Assembly: GCF_012911925.1 (NCBI RefSeq)
Contig: NZ_JAAXKY010000084.1
Span: forward strand, 1-32,705
Length of the DNA: 32,705 bases
Source: Pseudonocardia xinjiangensis
GTDB taxonomy: Bacteria > Actinomycetota > Actinomycetes > Mycobacteriales > Pseudonocardiaceae
Reading direction: 5' to 3'
This document shows, in pieces, positions 5,618 through 13,756 of this stretch; the stretch's first letter is position 1, and the number at the start of each line of letters is the position of its first letter. Position numbers and translations under genes: made by a program. Below the pieces are notes generated by a model, which was not told the origin of the DNA, ran no database searches, and was given only the letters and a program-made list of their open reading frames with translations.

Positions 5618-7975
5618 ATGGTCGGTCGCGAGGTCGAGCAGGCCTTCGCCGACATTCTCGTGGCCGAGGTTGCGGCGGGCTCGCCGCGCGCCCTCGCGGT
5701 GCGCGGCGAGCCCGGCATCGGCAAGACCCTGCTGCTGGAGCACCTGGCCGCCACCGCCGAGGCCGCCGGGTTCCTCGTCCGGACCGATCGCGCCCCCGGC
5801 GACCAGGCCCGGCTCTTCGGGGTACCGGTGGGAGCGGGTGCCGGCCGGCACCGCAGGCACCAGGTTGTCAGCAGGCTGCTGGCGGGACTGCCCGAGGGAG
5901 CACCGCTCCTGCTCGTGCTCGACGACGCGCACCGCGCCGACCCGGCCACGGTCGAACTGGTCGGCCACCTGCTGCGCCACCCTCCTGGCGCGCGGGTGCT
6001 GCTCGGCCTGGCGCTGCGCCCGCGATACGCCTCGCCCGCGCTGCTGCGCACCCTGCACGCGGCGCAGCGGTGCCGCTCGCTCGACACGGTGGAGCTCGGT
6101 CCGTTGCCGGCCGAGGACGCCGCGGCGCTGCTCGGGGGCACCGTCGCCGAAGCGGACCGGGCCCGCGCCATCGCCGAGAGCGGGGGCAACCCGTTCTACC
6201 TCCATCAGCTCGCACGAACACCTGGCCACGGGACCGGGGCCCCACCGGCCATCGTCGCGTCGTTGCGGGAGGAGCTGTGCGACCTGCCGGCCGCCGCTGC
6301 TCTGCTGCTCTCCGCGGCCGCCGCCGTCGGGGACCCGTTCGACGCCGGATCGGCGGCGGCCGGCGTCCCCCTGCCGGAGGGCGAGGCGCTCGACCTGCTC
6401 GACGAGCTGTGCCGGCGCGAGGTCGTGCGCGGGACCGAGGTGCCCCGGCGGTTCGCGTTCCGGCATCCGGTGCTGCGCCGGGCCGCCCGCGGAGCGGCCC
6501 GTCCGGGCGTGCGGGGCGGCGGATTTGTCCACCCCGTGCCCGCGCGGCGCACGCCCGCCCGCGTGACCGCCGAACGGCGCCCGCACCGCGGACCGGACGC
6601 GGTGCGGCTGCTCACGCAGGCCCTGGCCGCACTGCCCGACCCGCTGTCGGCCACGGCCTCCCGGCTGCGGCTCGCCATCGCCACGGTGCACCTGTGGGGT
6701 TCCGACCACGAGGAGGCGTCCCGCTGGGCCGGTCGGGCGCGGGTCGCGGCTGGGGATCCGGTGCTGCGCGGGGTTGCCGCGGCGTTGCTGGCCGGTGCCG
6801 GCGGCCGCTCGGGCGCCGTGGCCGAGACCAGGACGGCGGCCGACGAGGCGAGCGCCCTGCTCGACCCCCTCCCCGACGACGTCATCGCCGCGCACGTCGA
6901 CGCCGTGGCGCTGCTGGGCTGGAGCGAGACCACGATCGAGCGGCCCGGACCGGCGTGCGCCCACCTGCGCAGGGCGCTCGCTCTCGCCGGCCGAACCGGA
7001 CAGGCGTACCTGCTGCCCGAGATCCATACCGGCCTTGCCGCCGTGCTGACCTGGACCGGCGCGCTGGCCGACGCGGCCCGGGCCGGCGACGAGGCCATCG
7101 CCTGCGCGCGCTCGACCGGCGTGGCGGACAGCCGGGTGCGCGCGCTGGGGAGCCGCTGCGCCGCCGCGGTCGTCGCGGGCGACCTGACCGTGGCCACCCG
7201 GCTGGGCGAGCAGACCCGCGGTCTCACGGGAGCCACGCCCGAGGTCATGGCGACGGTCGCCGAGGTGCGGCTCGCGGCCGGTGACCACGACGCCGGGATC
7301 GCGGCGCTCCAGGACGCGGGTGGCGGTCCGGACCTGCCCCGGATCGTGCGCAGCAGGCGGCCCTACTGGTTCGCGCTGCTCACCGAGGCCGCGATCCGGG
7401 CCGGCCGCCGGGTCGACGCGACCGGCTGGGCCGAACGGGCGGAGCTGGCGGCAGCAGGTCTCGGTCTCGCCGGCCGCACGGGCTGGGCGCTGCGAGCGGC
7501 AGCGGCCGTCCGCAACGCCCACCGCGAGCACGCCCCCGCGGCCGGCACGGCCCTGCGGTCCGCCGAGCTGCTCGAACGCGCGGGCAACCCGGTGGAGGCG
7601 GCCCGGTCCCGCACCCTCGCCGGCATCGCGCTGGGTGCCGCGGGCCAGCGGTCCCGGGCCGCTGCCGAGATGACAGCGGCGGCGGCCGTGCTGGCCAGGT
7701 GCGGAGCCACGGGGCTCGGCGCGCAGGCGGACGCCCTGCTCCGCGGGATCCGCTGCGGGGGTGGCGGCGGCGCCGGGAGCAGCGCGCGGGACGTGCTGAG
7801 CCCCCGCGAGCACCAGATCGCCCAGCTCGTCGCGAGCGGCCACACCAACCGTGAGATCGCCGAGGAGCTGATGCTCTCGGTGAAGACGGTCGAGACGCAC
7901 CTCGGACGGGCGTTCGCGAAGCTGGGGGTGTCCACGAGGTCCGCACTGGCGGCCCAGGTCAGAACGGACAGGTGA
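5618..7975 (+). CDS. LuxR-family ATPase regulator (LAL type) with shortened ATPase module
   Basis: A 785-residue LAL regulator. MVGREVEQAFADIL is followed by a Walker A (GEPGIGKTL) near residue 33 and a Walker B (LLLVLDDAHRAD) near residue 107, then GGNPFYLHQL and RRFAFRHPVLRRAA. A TPR-like helical array spans roughly residues 330-700. The C-terminal LuxR helix-turn-helix (LSPREHQIAQLVASGHTNREIA ... VETHLGRAFAKLG) covers about 725-780. ATG 5618 has GGGGAGGA 9 bases upstream. Two stretches look shortened against typical members. The segment between Walker A and B is one. The other is the junction after FRHPVLRRAA, where an odd Arg/Pro-rich linker leads straight into AVRLLTQALAALPD. It lies in tandem with the previous regulator, as a diverged paralogue. 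Confidence 0.88.
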   Translation: MVGREVEQAFADILVAEVAAGSPRALAVRGEPGIGKTLLLEHLAATAEAAGFLVRTDRAPGDQARLFGVPVGAGAGRHRRHQVVSRLLAGLPEGAPLLLVLDDAHRADPATVELVGHLLRHPPGARVLLGLALRPRYASPALLRTLHAAQRCRSLDTVELGPLPAEDAAALLGGTVAEADRARAIAESGGNPFYLHQLARTPGHGTGAPPAIVASLREELCDLPAAAALLLSAAAAVGDPFDAGSAAAGVPLPEGEALDLLDELCRREVVRGTEVPRRFAFRHPVLRRAARGAARPGVRGGGFVHPVPARRTPARVTAERRPHRGPDAVRLLTQALAALPDPLSATASRLRLAIATVHLWGSDHEEASRWAGRARVAAGDPVLRGVAAALLAGAGGRSGAVAETRTAADEASALLDPLPDDVIAAHVDAVALLGWSETTIERPGPACAHLRRALALAGRTGQAYLLPEIHTGLAAVLTWTGALADAARAGDEAIACARSTGVADSRVRALGSRCAAAVVAGDLTVATRLGEQTRGLTGATPEVMATVAEVRLAAGDHDAGIAALQDAGGGPDLPRIVRSRRPYWFALLTEAAIRAGRRVDATGWAERAELAAAGLGLAGRTGWALRAAAAVRNAHREHAPAAGTALRSAELLERAGNPVEAARSRTLAGIALGAAGQRSRAAAEMTAAAAVLARCGATGLGAQADALLRGIRCGGGGGAGSSARDVLSPREHQIAQLVASGHTNREIAEELMLSVKTVETHLGRAFAKLGVSTRSALAAQVRTDR

Positions 7976-8054
7976 GCTTTCGGCGACTGCGCCGAGCGGG
8001 TCACGGGGCCGCTGTCGCGTGGTCCTCGCCGCGTCGCTGTGGAAACATCCGCCC

Positions 8055-10328
8055 GTGGGTAGAACGACCGGTACCGCCGCCGAGCGGCCGGTCATGCCCG
8101 AGGACGCCGTCCACAACCTCCCGTTCGATCTCACGCGTTTCGTCGGGCGCGAAGCAGAGGTCGCCGAGGTGACGTCCACCCTCGACGCGGAACGGCTCGT
8201 CACCCTCACCGGGCCGGGCGGATGCGGCAAGACACGCCTGGCCACCCGGGTCGCGGTGGATGTGCTCGACCGGTTCCCGCACGGCTGCTGGTTCGTCGAC
8301 CTCGCCGCCACCACCGACGGCCACCTCGTCCCGCACCTGGCGGCGCAGGCCCTCGGGGTGCGCGAGCAGCCGGGCACCGCGCTGGCCGACCTGCTCGCCG
8401 CGACGCTGCGCGACCGCACCCTCCTCGTCGTCCTCGACAACTGCGAACACGTCGTCGAGGCCGTGGCCCGGCTGGTCCACGAGCTGTTGGCCGGGTGTCC
8501 CGGGGTGCGTGTCCTCGCCACCAGCCGGCGGTCGCTCGGGCTGCCCGGCGAGGTGGTCTGGCGGGTTCCCCCGCTGCAGCACGGCGATGCGGTGCGGCTG
8601 TTCCTCGAACGCGCCCGCCATCGGATGCCCGGCTTCTCGCTGACGCCTGCCACGTCGCAGGCGATCAGCGAGATCTGTCGTGGCCTCGACGGGCTCCCGC
8701 TCGCCATCGAGCTCGCCACCGCAAGGGTCTCGGTGCTCGCCGCCCCCGAGATCGCCACCATGCTGTCCGACCAGCTCGACCTCCTCGCCGGCGGCGACCG
8801 TGGCGCGGAGCCCCGCCACCGCAGCCTGGAGGCCGCGCTGCGATGGAGCTACGACCTGCTCGACGACCCCGAGCGGCAGTTCTTCGCGCACCTGTCGGTG
8901 TTCTCGGGCTGGTGGGGCCTGGACGCGGCGAGCGCTGCCGCCATGACCGACCACCGGCCGCTCGACCTCCTGACGGTGGTCGTCGACCAGTCCCTCGTGG
9001 TGGCCGAGACCGGGGTCGGGGGCGCCACGCGGTACCGGATGCTCGAACCGGTCCGCCAGTTCGGGCTCTCGCTGCTCGTCGAGCACGGGGCGATGGACGC
9101 GGCTCTCGCGGCGCACGCCGCGTGCATCCTGGAGCTGACCGGGCGTGCGGCCGCGGGACTGCGCGGTCCCGGCCAGCTGGACTGGCTGCGCAGGCTCGAC
9201 GACGCCGAACCCGACCTGCGGGGGGCCACCAGCACGCTCGTGGCGGCCGGTGACGGCGAGCAGCTCGCCGACCTCGGCTGGAACACCTGGTTGTTCTGGT
9301 GGTTGCGCGGCCGCTTCACCGAAGGGCGGCTGGCCATGGAGCACGCCCTCGCCACCCCGCTGTCGGCCCGGGCGCGGGCGCGGGCCGCGTTCGTCGCCGG
9401 CACGATGGCCTGCGGGCAGGCCGACTACCGCACGGCCGCCGACCTGCTCGACGCGAGCATCCGGATCGCGCGCGAGGTGGGCGACACCGCCGTCGAGACC
9501 TACGCGCTGAGCAGCGCGGGGTTCGCGGCGATCGGCCTCGACGAGCAGGAGCGGGGCGTCGAGCTGCTGGAACGCGGCGTGGGCCTGGCGCTGTCCACCG
9601 GCGAGCTGTGGGCCGCGTCGTTCATGTCGTGCTTCCTCGGCACGGTCGCCCAGGCGGCGGGGCGGCGGGACCGGGCGGCTGCGCTGGGCCGCCGAGCGCT
9701 CGACCTGGCCCGGGCGGTGGGTGATCGGGAGGGCGCGGCGATGGCGTCGCACCTGCTGGCCGGGATCGCCGTCGACGAGGGGCACGACGCCGATGCCGCC
9801 GTCCACTTCCGTGAGGGACTGCGCCTCGCGGCCGAGGTGGGCGACGCGCCGAACGTCGCCTTCTGCCTGCAGGGTCTCGCCACCGTGGACACCGACGTCG
9901 CCCGGGCCGTCCGGCTCTGGTCGGCGGCGGAGGCACTGCTGGCCCGGGTCGACGCGGGTGGTTACGTCTCCGGGCCGGACCAGGAGGGGATGCGCCGGGC
10001 CGTCTCCTCCGCGAGGGCGGAGCTGGGTGAGGCGGCGTTCGCCTCGGCCTGGGCCACCGGCCAGGATCTGTCCCCGGCCGAGGTGCTGTCGCTGGCGCTG
10101 GACCGTGGTCCCTGCCCGGCGCAGATGGATCCCGACGGCCTCACCGCCCGCGAGGTGGAGGTCCTCGACCTCATCGCAGGCGGCCGGGCCAACAAGCAGA
10201 TCGCCGCGCAGCTGGCGATCAGCGTGTCCACGGTGGAGCAGCACGTCACGCGGATCTACTCCAAGATCGGCGCCAGGGGGCGGGCCGACGCCACCGTGCA
10301 CGCGCTGCGCCGCAGCGCCCGCCGCTGA
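8055..10328 (+). CDS. LuxR-family regulator with NB-ARC/STAND ATPase domain
   Basis: A protein of about 757 residues. NLPFDLTRFVGREAEVAEV leads into a Walker A (GPGGCGKTR) and a Walker B (LLVVLDNCEHV). VRVLATSRRSLGLPGE and GLDGLPLAIELA are classic NB-ARC sensor motifs of the AfsR/COG3903 group. EPVRQFGLSLL, a helical repeat region and a C-terminal LuxR helix-turn-helix (LTAREVEVLDLIAGGRANKQIA ... VEQHVTRIYSKIGAR) follow. It belongs to a different ATPase branch from the two regulators before it. The start is uncertain: GTG 8055 (MGRTTGTAAERP) is used, ATG 8094 (MPEDAVHNLP) is equally plausible, and neither has a strong Shine-Dalgarno sequence. It starts 79 bases after the previous gene and converges with the ABC transporter; the 67-base gap contains GAGCGCGCGGG twice. 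The signal is unknown. Confidence 0.85.
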   Translation: MGRTTGTAAERPVMPEDAVHNLPFDLTRFVGREAEVAEVTSTLDAERLVTLTGPGGCGKTRLATRVAVDVLDRFPHGCWFVDLAATTDGHLVPHLAAQALGVREQPGTALADLLAATLRDRTLLVVLDNCEHVVEAVARLVHELLAGCPGVRVLATSRRSLGLPGEVVWRVPPLQHGDAVRLFLERARHRMPGFSLTPATSQAISEICRGLDGLPLAIELATARVSVLAAPEIATMLSDQLDLLAGGDRGAEPRHRSLEAALRWSYDLLDDPERQFFAHLSVFSGWWGLDAASAAAMTDHRPLDLLTVVVDQSLVVAETGVGGATRYRMLEPVRQFGLSLLVEHGAMDAALAAHAACILELTGRAAAGLRGPGQLDWLRRLDDAEPDLRGATSTLVAAGDGEQLADLGWNTWLFWWLRGRFTEGRLAMEHALATPLSARARARAAFVAGTMACGQADYRTAADLLDASIRIAREVGDTAVETYALSSAGFAAIGLDEQERGVELLERGVGLALSTGELWAASFMSCFLGTVAQAAGRRDRAAALGRRALDLARAVGDREGAAMASHLLAGIAVDEGHDADAAVHFREGLRLAAEVGDAPNVAFCLQGLATVDTDVARAVRLWSAAEALLARVDAGGYVSGPDQEGMRRAVSSARAELGEAAFASAWATGQDLSPAEVLSLALDRGPCPAQMDPDGLTAREVEVLDLIAGGRANKQIAAQLAISVSTVEQHVTRIYSKIGARGRADATVHALRRSARR

Positions 10329-10395
10329 GTTCTGCATCCTGCGCAGCGAGGCAGAGCGCGCGGGGCGGAGCGCGCGGGCGGCTGACCCCGGCCGG

Positions 10396-11160
10396 CTACA
10401 GCACCTTCGACAGGAACGCCTGCGTGCGCTCGTGCTGCGGGTTGCCCAGCACGTCACGGGGCTGGCCGGCTTCGACGATCCGGCCCTCGTCCATGAACAC
10501 CAGGGTGTCGCCGACCTCGCGGGCGAACCCCATCTCGTGGGTCACCACGACCATCGTCATGCCCTCCCCGGCGAGCCCCCGCATCACGTCGAGCACCTCA
10601 CCGACGAGCTCCGGGTCCAGGGCCGAGGTGGGCTCGTCGAACAGCATGAGCCGCGGCTGCATCGCCAGTGCCCGTGCGATCGCCACCCGCTGCTGCTGTC
10701 CGCCGGAGAGCTGGGCCGGGTAGGAGTCGTACTTGTCCGAGAGGCCGACGCGGTCCAGCAACGCCATCGCGCGCTCGCGGGCCGCTCTGCGCGGCTCCCG
10801 CCGCACCGTGCGGGGCGCCTCCATGACGTTCTCCGCGGCCGTCTTGTGCGGGAACAGGTTGAACCGCTGGAACACCATGCCGATGTCGCGGCGTTGCCTC
10901 GCCACCTCCGACTCGCGCAGTTCGTGGAGCCTGCCCCCCGCCTCGCGGTAGCCGATGAGCTCGCCGTCCACCCGCATCGCCCCCGCGTCGATGCGCTCGA
11001 GGTGGTTGATGCAGCGCAGGAACGTGGACTTGCCCGAGCCGGACGGCCCGATGACGCAGGCGACCTCACCGGGCATGACGGTGAGATCGATGCCGCGCAG
11101 CACCTCGACGCGGCCGAAGCTCTTGTGGACCTGGACGGCCTCCACCATGGGTGTGGTCAT
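10396..11160 (-). CDS. Polar amino-acid ABC transporter, ATP-binding protein
   Basis: A 254-residue ATPase of the GlnQ/HisP type. It has a Walker A (GPSGSGKST), a Q-loop region VFQRFNLFPHKT, the signature LSGGQQQRVAIARALA, a Walker B (LMLFDEPTSALDPE) and the switch histidine in VVVTHEMGFAREV. These are diagnostic of polar amino-acid importers. It powers uptake through the adjacent permease at the inner face of the membrane. ATG 11158-11160 overlaps the permease stop by 4 bases (ATGA), so it is the last gene of a three-gene operon read on the minus strand. A second possible start (MVEAVQ) lies four codons downstream. The length is normal and all motifs are intact. Confidence 0.95.
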   Translation of the reverse strand: MTTPMVEAVQVHKSFGRVEVLRGIDLTVMPGEVACVIGPSGSGKSTFLRCINHLERIDAGAMRVDGELIGYREAGGRLHELRESEVARQRRDIGMVFQRFNLFPHKTAAENVMEAPRTVRREPRRAARERAMALLDRVGLSDKYDSYPAQLSGGQQQRVAIARALAMQPRLMLFDEPTSALDPELVGEVLDVMRGLAGEGMTMVVVTHEMGFAREVGDTLVFMDEGRIVEAGQPRDVLGNPQHERTQAFLSKVL

Positions 11161-12077
11161 CCGGTCGCCGTCCCCTGCTCGGGTGCCCGCGAGAACAGCC
11201 GCGAGCCCGTCGGACCCCGGCTCGTGCCGCGCCCGTAGTGGCGCTCGACGAACCCCTGCCCGATCGAGAGCAGCGACGTCAGCGCCAGGTACCAGGCCGC
11301 GGCCACGATGAGCAGCGGGATCGTCTGGAAGTTGGTGGAGTAGATCCGCTGCACCGAGGTGAGCAGCTCGAAGTAGCCGATCACGACCACCAGCGAGGTG
11401 GTCTTCAACATCGAGATGGTCTCGTTGCCGGTGGGCGGGATGATCACACGCATGGCCTGCGGCAGCACGATCCGGCGCAACGTCTGCGAGCGTGACATGC
11501 CCAGTGCGCCCGCCGCCTCCGTCTGCCCGTCGTCCACCGACTGCAGGCCGCCGCGGACGATCTCGGCCATGTAGGCGGCCTCGTTGAGCCCGAGCCCGAG
11601 CAGGCACGCGGCGAACTGGTTGATCAGCTGGTTGGTGTCGAAGGAGATGAACTCCGGCCCGAACGGGATGCCGAGCGCGAGCCGCGGGTAGAGCGCGGCG
11701 AGGAAGTTCCAGAACAGCAGCTGCGCGATCAGCGGGGTGCCGCGGAACAGCCAGATGTAGACGGCCGAGACGCTGGAGAGCACCGGGTTGGGCGACAGCC
11801 GCATGACCGCGAGGCCGATGCCACCGACGATGCCGATCGCCATCGACAGCACGGTGAGCACGAGCGTGTTGCGCAGGCCGTTCAGCACCGGTCCGGAGAA
11901 GAGGTACTCGCCGACCACCGGCCAGCGGAAGCCGTCGTTGGTGAGGATCGTGTTGACGAGCATCGCCGCGAGCACGGCCAGCACCGCGACGGCCAGCCAC
12001 CGGCCGGGGTGCCGCACGGGTACGGCCTTGATGGGTGGCGGGCGCCGAGCCGTGTCGAGGGGTGGAGAAGCGGTCAC
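11157..12077 (-). CDS. Polar amino-acid ABC transporter, permease
   Basis: A 306-residue HisM/GlnP-type permease. A basic N-terminal tail precedes a first helix (WLAVAVLAVLAAMLVNTIL), with further helices starting at about NTLVLTVLSMAIGIVGG. The EAA loop EAAGALGMSRSQTLRRIVLPQAMR docks on the ATPase. YIWLFRGTPLIAQLLFWNF is the strongly conserved motif of this family. GTG 12077 was chosen over an ATG at 12128 because the longer form would run into the binding-protein gene; GTG leaves a 7-base gap. Only one permease gene is present, so the channel would be a homodimer. The N-terminal extension before the first helix is somewhat longer than in enteric members. Confidence 0.92.
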   Translation of the reverse strand: MTASPPLDTARRPPPIKAVPVRHPGRWLAVAVLAVLAAMLVNTILTNDGFRWPVVGEYLFSGPVLNGLRNTLVLTVLSMAIGIVGGIGLAVMRLSPNPVLSSVSAVYIWLFRGTPLIAQLLFWNFLAALYPRLALGIPFGPEFISFDTNQLINQFAACLLGLGLNEAAYMAEIVRGGLQSVDDGQTEAAGALGMSRSQTLRRIVLPQAMRVIIPPTGNETISMLKTTSLVVVIGYFELLTSVQRIYSTNFQTIPLLIVAAAWYLALTSLLSIGQGFVERHYGRGTSRGPTGSRLFSRAPEQGTATG

Positions 12078-12084
12078 CGCGACG

Positions 12085-12999
12085 TCAGCTCCGGACCTCT
12101 GAGGTGGCGATCGCGCCGTTCGACACATTCCACTTCTGCAGGATCGCGGCGTAGCTGCCGTCGGCGATCATGGCCTGCAGGGCACCCTGCACCGCCTGGG
12201 CGAACTGTCCCTGGCTCTTGCCCAGCGCGATGCCGTACGGCGCCGTGTCCCACGGCTCGCCGACCACCTCGACCGCGCCGCTGGTGGTGGTGACGGCGTA
12301 GGAGACGACCGGGGAGTCGGCCAGCATCGCGACGATGCGCTTCGAGGTCAGCGCGAGCGTCACGTCGGTCTGCTGCTGGAGCTCCGTGACCGCGATCGCC
12401 GGCTGCCCCGCCGCGGTGCACGCCTGGCTGCGAGCGGCCACGTCGTCCACCTGCACGGTGCCCGCCTGCACACCGACCGCGCGACCGCACAGGTTGTCGG
12501 GCGTGATGCCCTCCGGGTTGCCCGACGCCACGGCCAGGCTGGTGCCCGCGGAGAAGTAGCTGACCATGTCGACGGTCTTGATGCGCTCGTCGTTGATCGT
12601 GAACGAGGAGATGCCCAGCTCGTAGCGGGCGCCCTCGATGCCCGGGATGATCCCGGAGAACTGGCTGTTCTGGAACTCGGGGGTGAGCCCGAGCTTCTGT
12701 GCCACGGCGGTGCCGAGGTCGACGTCCAGCCCGATGATCGTGGTGCCGTCCGGGGCCGTGAACTCGTTGGGCGGGTACGAGGCGTCGGTGCCGAACACGA
12801 GCTTGCCGTCGGAGGAGACCGAAGCGGGAACCATGGCGGCGAGCGCGTCGTCCTTGGTGACGGCCGGGGCCGCCGCTGTGGTGGGAGCGCCACCGGAGGT
12901 GGCGCCGCTGCCGTCCCCGCCGGAGCCGCACCCCGCGAGGGCGACGGTCAGCGCAGCCGCGGCGAGCACGGCCGGTAGCGAACGGGTGGTGGCGTGCAC
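12085..12999 (-). CDS. Polar amino-acid ABC transporter, substrate-binding lipoprotein
   Basis: A 304-residue extracellular binding protein (SBP family 3). The signal peptide RSLPAVLAAAALTVALAGC ends in a lipobox (LAGC), followed by a Gly/Ser/Ala/Thr-rich linker, so it is a membrane-anchored lipoprotein. The mature part has LVFGTDASYPPNEF and GLDVDLGTAVAQKLGL, as in amino-acid binders. GTG 12997-12999 (VHATTRSLPA) has GGAGG 6 bases upstream and places the signal peptide at the N-terminus. An ATG 15 codons earlier is less likely. It is the first gene of the operon with the permease and ATPase. Arginine, glutamine or another polar amino acid is possible; specificity cannot be read. Confidence 0.92.
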   Translation of the reverse strand: MHATTRSLPAVLAAAALTVALAGCGSGGDGSGATSGGAPTTAAAPAVTKDDALAAMVPASVSSDGKLVFGTDASYPPNEFTAPDGTTIIGLDVDLGTAVAQKLGLTPEFQNSQFSGIIPGIEGARYELGISSFTINDERIKTVDMVSYFSAGTSLAVASGNPEGITPDNLCGRAVGVQAGTVQVDDVAARSQACTAAGQPAIAVTELQQQTDVTLALTSKRIVAMLADSPVVSYAVTTTSGAVEVVGEPWDTAPYGIALGKSQGQFAQAVQGALQAMIADGSYAAILQKWNVSNGAIATSEVRS

Positions 13000-13073
13000 G
13001 ATGACCTCCGGTACCTGACGGCGAGTACGCGGGGATGCTGCCATTCCGACACCGCTCGGACATCCTCGAGATG

Positions 13074-13094
13074 GTCACCGTTGTGTGACGTCAC
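13074..13094. promoter_or_regulatory. Cluster of GTCAC/GTGAC half-sites upstream of the ABC transporter operon
   Basis: GTCAC (13074-13078), GTGAC (13085-13089) and GTCAC (13090-13094) give an inverted repeat with a 6-base gap plus a perfect 10-base palindrome, GTGACGTCAC (13085-13094). It lies 75-95 bases upstream of the binding-protein start, in the 209-base divergent region shared with the gene at 13209. It could be an operator for either gene. No binding protein can be named. Confidence 0.35.
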
Positions 13095-13208
13095 GCTCCG
13101 TAATTCGTTGGGGATCTCAGGTGAGGTCCGGCGCTAGGGTGGGTACAGGAGAACCAAGACGCCGCGCAGACGCTGTCGCGGCGGCACCACATACGACGGA
13201 GGAGCGCA

Positions 13209-13535
13209 ATGCCGCTGTTCAGGAAGTTGGCCACGCTGGCCACGGTCGCGGAGGCCGCCCGCCGGTACGCGAAGAGCAACCCGGACAAGGCAGCCAAGTT
13301 CGTCGACCAGGCTGCGAAGTTCGTCGACAAGCAGACGAAGGGCAAGTACTCGGGCCAGATCAGTGGCGCCGCGCAGAAGGCGAAGAGCGTCGCCGGGATC
13401 CGGCACATCCCGGGTTCCGGGAGCAACGGCTACACCCAGGGTTATGACCGCACCAACAACTTCGGTCCGACCGGGGGCCACACCACTCCGCAGGCCCAGC
13501 CCGGCCAGCCCTACCCGGGCACGCCGGAGCGCTAG
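13209..13535 (+). CDS. MT0933-like small protein (annotated antitoxin family), with C-terminal extension
   Basis: A 108-residue protein. An amphipathic helical N-terminal half (AARRYAKSNPDKAAKFVDQ ... DKQTKGKYSGQISGAAQKAK) fits the small actinobacterial MT0933/Rv0909-like family, which is often labelled antitoxin. These proteins are short, charged and Ala/Lys-rich, usually about 60-90 residues. Here about 40 residues of Gly/Pro/Gln/Asn-rich low-complexity tail are added. ATG 13209 has GGAGGAG 5 bases upstream. A TANNNT match (TAGGGT, 13135-13140) could be the -10 of its promoter. No toxin gene is adjacent, so the antitoxin label should be taken as family naming only. A strong hairpin follows 24 bases after the stop. 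Confidence 0.75.
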   Translation: MPLFRKLATLATVAEAARRYAKSNPDKAAKFVDQAAKFVDKQTKGKYSGQISGAAQKAKSVAGIRHIPGSGSNGYTQGYDRTNNFGPTGGHTTPQAQPGQPYPGTPER

Positions 13536-13558
13536 AACCCACCGAACCGCCGGTGCTC

Positions 13559-13599
13559 GACCAGCGGTACGTCCCCGTTTCGGGGACGTGCCGCTGGTC
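13559..13599. terminator. Strong hairpin terminator, 19-bp stem with 3-base loop
   Basis: GACCAGCGGTACGTCCCCG (13559-13577) pairs with 13581-13599 over 19 base pairs, with a single T-G wobble and the loop TTT. No U-run follows, as is common for high-GC actinobacterial terminators. It sits between the small protein gene (end 13535) and the 2-oxoacid dehydrogenase operon (start 13757). The rest of this 221-base gap shows nothing else I can support. Confidence 0.8.
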
Positions 13600-13756
13600 T
13601 GTCGCGGGCGCATCCGGGCGTCGCTCCCGGCTTTCGGCCCCTCGTGCCAGGATTGCGCTACGCCGGACATGGTGCCCCCACCCGGGTGCCGGGATCCGGA
13701 CGCGCCCGCCCCGTGCCGCCACGAACGGTCGCGGGTCCCGAGCATGAGGAGGCATC

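Noticed and set aside
4070..8761. A minus-strand open frame of more than 1500 codons opposite the LAL regulators
   Set aside because: It is Arg/Pro/Gly-rich, has no recognisable domain, and lies antisense to two genes with clear motifs. Long antisense frames are usual in GC-rich DNA, where stop codons are rare.
8001..10457. A minus-strand open frame of 818 codons opposite the third regulator
   Set aside because: Same reasons: no domain, biased composition, antisense to an NB-ARC/LuxR gene.
13085..13094. GTGACGTCAC as a CRE-like site of known type
   Set aside because: The word is palindromic but no bacterial regulator can be named from it; kept only as part of an unassigned half-site cluster.
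13209..13535. A toxin-antitoxin module
   Set aside because: Only the antitoxin-family-like protein is present; neither flank encodes a toxin.
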